A stretch of 64,000 bases of DNA. It comes from Flectonema sp. DT1601. Its lineage: Eukaryota; Euglenozoa; Diplonemea; Diplonemida; Diplonemidae. The notes under the pieces are model-generated. The model did no database searches, was not told the origin of the DNA, and saw only the letters and a program-made list of their open reading frames with translations. Positions 59,601-64,000 of the stretch are shown here, piece by piece. Location of the stretch: assembly GCA_964019425.1 (NCBI GenBank), contig OZ025809.1, positions 62,001 to 126,000 of the forward strand. The letters run 5' to 3'. The translations under genes were made by a program, and so were the position numbers. Within the stretch, counting starts at the first letter, position 1. Each line of letters begins with the position of its first letter.

Positions 59601-61856
59601 TTAAATTTCCATTCCTTCTTCACTATCTTCAGTAGTGTCGTCTGCGGATTTCAGAAAGTTTATAAACTGTCCCGTTACTAAAGGTTGAGGAGGAAGGATA
59701 CTATCACTAGAAGAGCTATCCTCCTTATCAATTTCACGGGATGACGAGGTTGTTATTTTAGGAAGCATGTCAATAATTCCTTGAAGTGTAGCTGAAGACG
59801 ATCGTGGATGCCAACCTCGTTTTGGTTGTTGCTGTTGCTGTTGTTGTTGTCCGGGTAGACCCTCGGATGGAAATATCGGAGTGGTTTCAGACGTTATTTC
59901 ACATTCTGTATTATTCACATATGTCGAAGGATCCGGAAACTCACAACTACTTACCTTCCTCGACCTACAATGTTTCGACAGGCTACCTGTTGCTAATGAT
60001 TGCCGAGATTTATTAGAAGTCTTCCTTGAGATTGGAGATGACTGACTGCTACTTGAAGAGTTCTTTCTCTGTCGAGGAGCCTCATCACTAGAATCTCCAT
60101 TCTTACAACCAGACATTAACATATCATTAAAATTATTAAATTGCGGTGTTCTAGATCTACTACCAAATGATGAAGCTACAGAAAGACCTACTCGTTTATT
60201 GTCTTCATTAACCACAGGTACAGCAACAGGAACAGGCAGTGGATTTAACAATTGTTTCGTACTTGTGACAGTCGCTCCCTTCAAGGATGAGAAGCTTAAC
60301 TCAGAACTGCTATTATTATCAGCAAAAGGATCAACTACAGAAGTATAGAACTCCTGAAATGATGATTCACGAGCTGAGTGATTCGAGTTGCGAGATGTGT
60401 TTAACTGTTCAGAGTTGTGTTTTGAAGAACTACTTTTAATGTGAGGCTCTGAATCCTCCGATGCTTGAGTTCTACTCAAACTTTTATCTTCACTTTTAGA
60501 AACAGTTTGAGTAGCTATGCAAGGCTTTGATTGAAAACTCTCACAAGAACTATCCAATATGACTGGAGGTTTACAACTTGGTACTGGTACTGGTACCGGT
60601 TGTGGTTGTCCACGTGCTGCAGTACAAGAAAATGATAAGTCAGAGTCATCATCGATGTCGGTATTGATTCCTTTCATCATCTCACCGAAATCACATCCAG
60701 GTAAGGGAGGAGGTCCTGGAGGTTGTTTTTGTTGAAACCCAATATCCGAATCCTCACCTGTGTTGATCCCTTTCATCATCTCACTAAAATTACATCCGAG
60801 TAGCGGAGGAGGACCAGGAGGTTGTTCAGCAATTAAAGGATTTGATTTAACTTCCTGAACAACAACAACTACTGATGAAATAGGAGGAGGAACTTCACTT
60901 TGAAAAGCAACGAACGGATTGGTTCCATTATTACTCGCCGTAAGAGAACTCATTTCTGATGAAGTTGACGCTATTATAGTAATGGTTGGTCCTCTGATAG
61001 GAAAGTTTTCAATATCACCTGAAAGCTCATCTCCTTGACCGTCAGATTCATTGTCCACACCCTGCCAGAAATAATGTCTCAATTTATCAATTATTGAAAT
61101 GGTTCTTGTTCTTGATTGTTTTGATAAACAGTACAGCACACCACATGCTATTAAAAACAAAATCAAAACAACGAATACTCCCGGAGGTATCCCTCTCAAA
61201 TTACTCAACGACAACAACAGTGGCGTGTCATTATGACCAGCTTTACACTTTGAGAAAAAGGTACCAGCCTTCCAGTAAGAAGTACATTTAGCTGATGCCC
61301 ACATTGTGTATGTTGGAGTTGAGCTGATGCCGGATATGGCAATTATAAAGTCTTTTGAAATGATGTTCGTCGATACCTGGAGATTAATATCTCCTCCAGG
61401 ATCTCCAGGATCCTCAAAAACAACAATTGAAATACTTTGAGCGCCATCTACTGTGACAGATAAATTTAATGATCTGTAACTCATGTGTACCCAAGTTCCA
61501 TTTCTGGCTTCTAAGTGGTAATGAGTTCCTGTGTAGCGCATTGTGTGGACTGTCGTGGTGTTTGCAATGAGGACTCGCGGGATTTGACCTAATAATTGAG
61601 TTAAGTTTTTATCATCATGATGTTCATCACAAGGAGTATTTCTATTATCACAGATCTTCTTCTTTGCTGTGTAGATGTTATCTATTTCACCCAACGCATC
61701 AAGAGCGAATTGCATTCTGCTCTTGTCGCTGTAAGATTCGTTACCCGCACACTTGCACAACACCTCCGCCGATGTTACAGACGGTTTAGCTGCTCGATCT
61801 CCACACATTCCTTCTGCTCTAACAAAGCATATAAATAACCATAACAATAGCATCAT
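59601..61856 (-). CDS. type I membrane protein with repeated proline-rich cytosolic modules
   Basis: A single-exon gene for 751 aa; no known family. Signal peptide at residues 1-14 (MLLLWLFICFVRA). The ectodomain (~15-222) has cysteines (CGD, CKC, CDNRNTPC, KCTSYW, SKCKAG) and several N-glycosylation sites (NES, NLT, NTT, NGT, NLS). One transmembrane helix lies at 226-244 (GVFVVLILFLIACGVLYCL). The ~500-residue tail is Ser-rich and carries two near-identical units: QPPGPPPLLGCNFSEMMKGI and QPPGPPPLPGCDFGEMMKGI, each followed by an acidic NT-x-x-x-DSD segment. PPGPPPLPG resembles ligands of SH3, WW, EVH1 or profilin domains. A glutamine run of eight lies near residue 675. This looks like a surface receptor or adhesion protein linked to actin or signalling, by inference only. 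Confidence 0.82.
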   Translation of the reverse strand: MMLLLWLFICFVRAEGMCGDRAAKPSVTSAEVLCKCAGNESYSDKSRMQFALDALGEIDNIYTAKKKICDNRNTPCDEHHDDKNLTQLLGQIPRVLIANTTTVHTMRYTGTHYHLEARNGTWVHMSYRSLNLSVTVDGAQSISIVVFEDPGDPGGDINLQVSTNIISKDFIIAISGISSTPTYTMWASAKCTSYWKAGTFFSKCKAGHNDTPLLLSLSNLRGIPPGVFVVLILFLIACGVLYCLSKQSRTRTISIIDKLRHYFWQGVDNESDGQGDELSGDIENFPIRGPTITIIASTSSEMSSLTASNNGTNPFVAFQSEVPPPISSVVVVVQEVKSNPLIAEQPPGPPPLLGCNFSEMMKGINTGEDSDIGFQQKQPPGPPPLPGCDFGEMMKGINTDIDDDSDLSFSCTAARGQPQPVPVPVPSCKPPVILDSSCESFQSKPCIATQTVSKSEDKSLSRTQASEDSEPHIKSSSSKHNSEQLNTSRNSNHSARESSFQEFYTSVVDPFADNNSSSELSFSSLKGATVTSTKQLLNPLPVPVAVPVVNEDNKRVGLSVASSFGSRSRTPQFNNFNDMLMSGCKNGDSSDEAPRQRKNSSSSSQSSPISRKTSNKSRQSLATGSLSKHCRSRKVSSCEFPDPSTYVNNTECEITSETTPIFPSEGLPGQQQQQQQQPKRGWHPRSSSATLQGIIDMLPKITTSSSREIDKEDSSSSDSILPPQPLVTGQFINFLKSADDTTEDSEEGMEI

Positions 61857-62473
61857 AGTGACCCAAGACGGGTGATGCTTTAAACCTTTCTACTTGTGCA
61901 CTTCCCGTATTTCCGTACAATCCATGGATGCTAAAGGGGTAGTAGATTGTCTGTTTGGAAGAGAATGAGAATATAATAAAAGTTTCTTCACTTACTAAGA
62001 TAAATACTATCACAATGCAACATGGCAAAGAGGGACAAGTCACAATCAGTTCGTAAGAACGATTATGAAATAGAAACTACAAAACAACAGCACCTCGTCA
62101 TTTCATATCAAATGGGCTGACTACTGTCTTAGCACCACAACTCAAGATAATACTCACATAACGATAACCGCTTTTGTTAGACGCGGATGGCTACGTGTAA
62201 ACCGACAAACAGGAAAGCAGGTCGGGAAAAAAAGAAAAGGAAGAAAAAAAAAGAAACACGTGTAAACATGTATAAAACTAAGAAAATGCGTCCCTCAAGA
62301 TGAAACAAGTGGGAATGTAAATAAGAGCAATGGCACTTTCACTGAGGTGAAGGGAATGAAAACTGGTCCTTTCGAAGTGAAACACGAAAGATAATAACTA
62401 CTGTGGGTAAATATAACACCGATCTACTTACTGTACAAATATAAATAACTCATAATTATCAGTACTAAGACAA
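61857..62473. other. spacer between the EF-hand/dynein-like gene and the receptor-like gene
   Basis: 616 bases. A weak acceptor (GCACAAGTAG) lies about 33 nt upstream of the receptor-like ATG. I see nothing else. Confidence 0.45.
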
Positions 62474-64000
62474 CTATCGTTTCAAACTAGCAGTGTTTAC
62501 AGGCTTTGCATGCATTGTAATAATACTTGGCCAATGTATGATACTCGGGTTAGAGGTTCCTATAAAGACTCGCAGCTTGTGATGAATCATTCCAGTTCCT
62601 TTATTAGCATTAGTAGAGAGTGCGACACCAACTTGTCTTAGGAATATATCACAATCATAGTCTACTATAAAATAAAGCCAATGACCTCTTTGAAATCCGT
62701 GTTTCAATAGAGTGTCCATTGCTTCTCGTTCTGCTTTTTCATGTGTCAGTAAAAATGGTAAAAACGGAATTCGATTTTGGGAAGCAACTCTTTCGATAGC
62801 AAGCGCAGGATCAAAGTCTCTTCCGAATAAGATGATTGGAGTAAATGGAGTCGACTGTGGAAGAATATTTAATAGTAAATGTGATTCTAACGCTTCTAAC
62901 ATAGATGATCGTTTAGGGTTTTTTGTAACCTCTTCAATACTTCTGCTAAATCTATACTTTAGTATATCAAACTGAGCTGGATTCGCAGGTAACAACTGTT
63001 ATATTATTATTACTTAGAGTGATTCATCAAATTAAGGAAACACGACATACCATCTGTTGAAGTAGATTTCTAAATTCATTGATGTCGAGTTCACCATCTG
63101 AGTCAAGATCAACACGACTTATGAGTAGTCGTACTAAGTCTTCAGATTCATTCTTTGATAATTCTAATAAACTTTTAAATACCAATCTCATTTCTTCTAT
63201 TTCTATTTTACCTGACTTGTCTTGATCCCATTCAAAGAATAGTTGGCAAAGTAATCGACTTCTTCTGATCTTTTCTTGAGCTGTTTTTTTTTTTTTTTTT
63301 TAAATTCTAAAACAGATGCTATTATTGATAAATACAACAAAAAAGAAATACAAACATTTAGAAACGTCTCCTATACACTGTAATAAGAAGTCAAGCAGGC
63401 TGTCAAATTCTCTGGGAGTTGAGTTTTGTGCTAATCCGTGGATGAAGAATTGAAATTCAGACCAATTGACACAACCATCTAGATCTTTATCAATCGTATT
63501 TAGGAGCTCTTTGCAATGGTCGAAAGATTCTCCTTCTGACCAGTTGTAGAAGAATTTTAATACGGAATGAAGCTCATTAAGTTCTATGAAACCACTTCCA
63601 TCAATACTAATGTCACTCGATGAGTCCCATCTTCGAAACACATTAAGAAGATTAATATAACGACGTTCCAATTCAAGGATTCCGGGTTTGAATTTTTCAC
63701 CGTTGTCGTATGAACTTCCAATGAGACAAATATCCCTCGCCATGGCTACTTGCTTTGCTCTGTCAGAAGGAGATCGTACAGACTGTGCTCCAGACTTATT
63801 GGATTTATTACTGGATCTACTTGAAGAAGGTCTTCTACCTTTCTGAGGTGGTGTTGAAGGTTTTATAGGAACATAAGTCTGAGCTACCCGAGTCTTATCT
63901 TTTTGAGGTACTGTCGTTGAACTTGTTATAGCAGGTAGTCTTCCATCTTTACTTGATTCTGGACCAACACTACTCGCTGTTGAAGCTGATGAAGACACCG
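62474..64000 (-). CDS. EF-hand protein with dynein-motor D6-like C-terminal domain (5' end outside window)
   Basis: Three exons visible, 64000-63356, 63280-63051 and 62995-62474; phases close (T/CT and phase 0). The first is open to the window edge, so the protein is at least 464 aa. The visible N-terminus is Ser/Pro/Lys-rich. Four EF-hand loops follow: DISIDGSGFIELNE (degenerate), DKDLDGCVNWSE, DQDKSGKIEIEE and DLDSDGELDINE. The last exon (173 aa) aligns by eye with the dynein heavy-chain D6/AAA6 region: TPIILFGRDFDPALAIERVA against the PIIF-LSPG-DP block, RGHWLYFIVDYD against GHWVLLQNCH, and GMIHHKLRVFIGT against IHPDFRLWLTS. No P-loop is present, so it would not be a motor. A calcium-responsive axonemal regulator is my inference. 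Confidence 0.72.

Overview
The window reads as nuclear DNA of a flagellated, probably single-celled eukaryote. The evidence is an intact axonemal outer-arm dynein heavy chain, short GT-AG introns (most 60-85 nt, usually with GTATGT or GTTTGT donors), peroxisomal and mRNA-export genes, and A/T-rich spacers full of long poly-A and poly-T runs. I cannot place the lineage. I found no rRNA gene, no convincing tRNA, no CRISPR array and no virus-like element.

All 17 protein genes I can support lie on the minus strand, so transcription runs from high to low coordinates. In that order they are: an EF-hand protein with a dynein-motor-like C-terminus (cut by the window edge at 64000); a signal-peptide, single-pass membrane protein with proline-rich repeats; a Kelch plus multi-IQ protein of 1417 aa; an 87-aa membrane protein; an EF-hand-like protein; a lipid-anchored cyclic-nucleotide phosphodiesterase; the beta-type outer-arm dynein heavy chain (4654 aa, 7 exons, 43026 to 28633); GSK3; two tandem NXF/TAP mRNA-export factors; a 132-aa ASF1-like or ciliary small protein; PXMP4; an NSUN-type RNA m5C methyltransferase; an SLC44 choline-transporter-like protein; a Ser/Thr kinase; an NF-X1-type zinc-finger protein; cathepsin B; and an Mpv17-family protein.

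For most genes a polypyrimidine-AG splice acceptor lies 3-30 nt upstream of the chosen ATG. Where neighbours are close (108 bp between the NSUN stop and the SLC44 start) there is little room for a separate promoter and 5' exon. Together with the one-strand layout this makes spliced-leader trans-splicing a live hypothesis; ordinary 5'UTR introns are the alternative.

The long spacers (0-2.2, 6.7-8.6, 9.9-12.5, 24-26.8, 43-45.3, 48.6-50.8 and 55.7-59.6 kb) hold no gene I can recognise but do contain structure: a 282-bp terminal-inverted-repeat element of the MITE type at 11.74-12.02 kb, a dispersed ~120-nt repeat with paired arms in two copies 46 kb apart (10.85 and 56.6 kb), a run of three perfect hairpins at 43.9-44.05 kb, a 13-bp tandem repeat at 8.43 kb, and an extreme T-rich tract at 24.6-25.1 kb.

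Functionally the window is rich in flagellar or signalling genes (dynein heavy chain, EF-hand/dynein-like protein, IQ-repeat protein, PDE, GSK3), mixed with housekeeping genes. One-strand order here does not imply a shared pathway.
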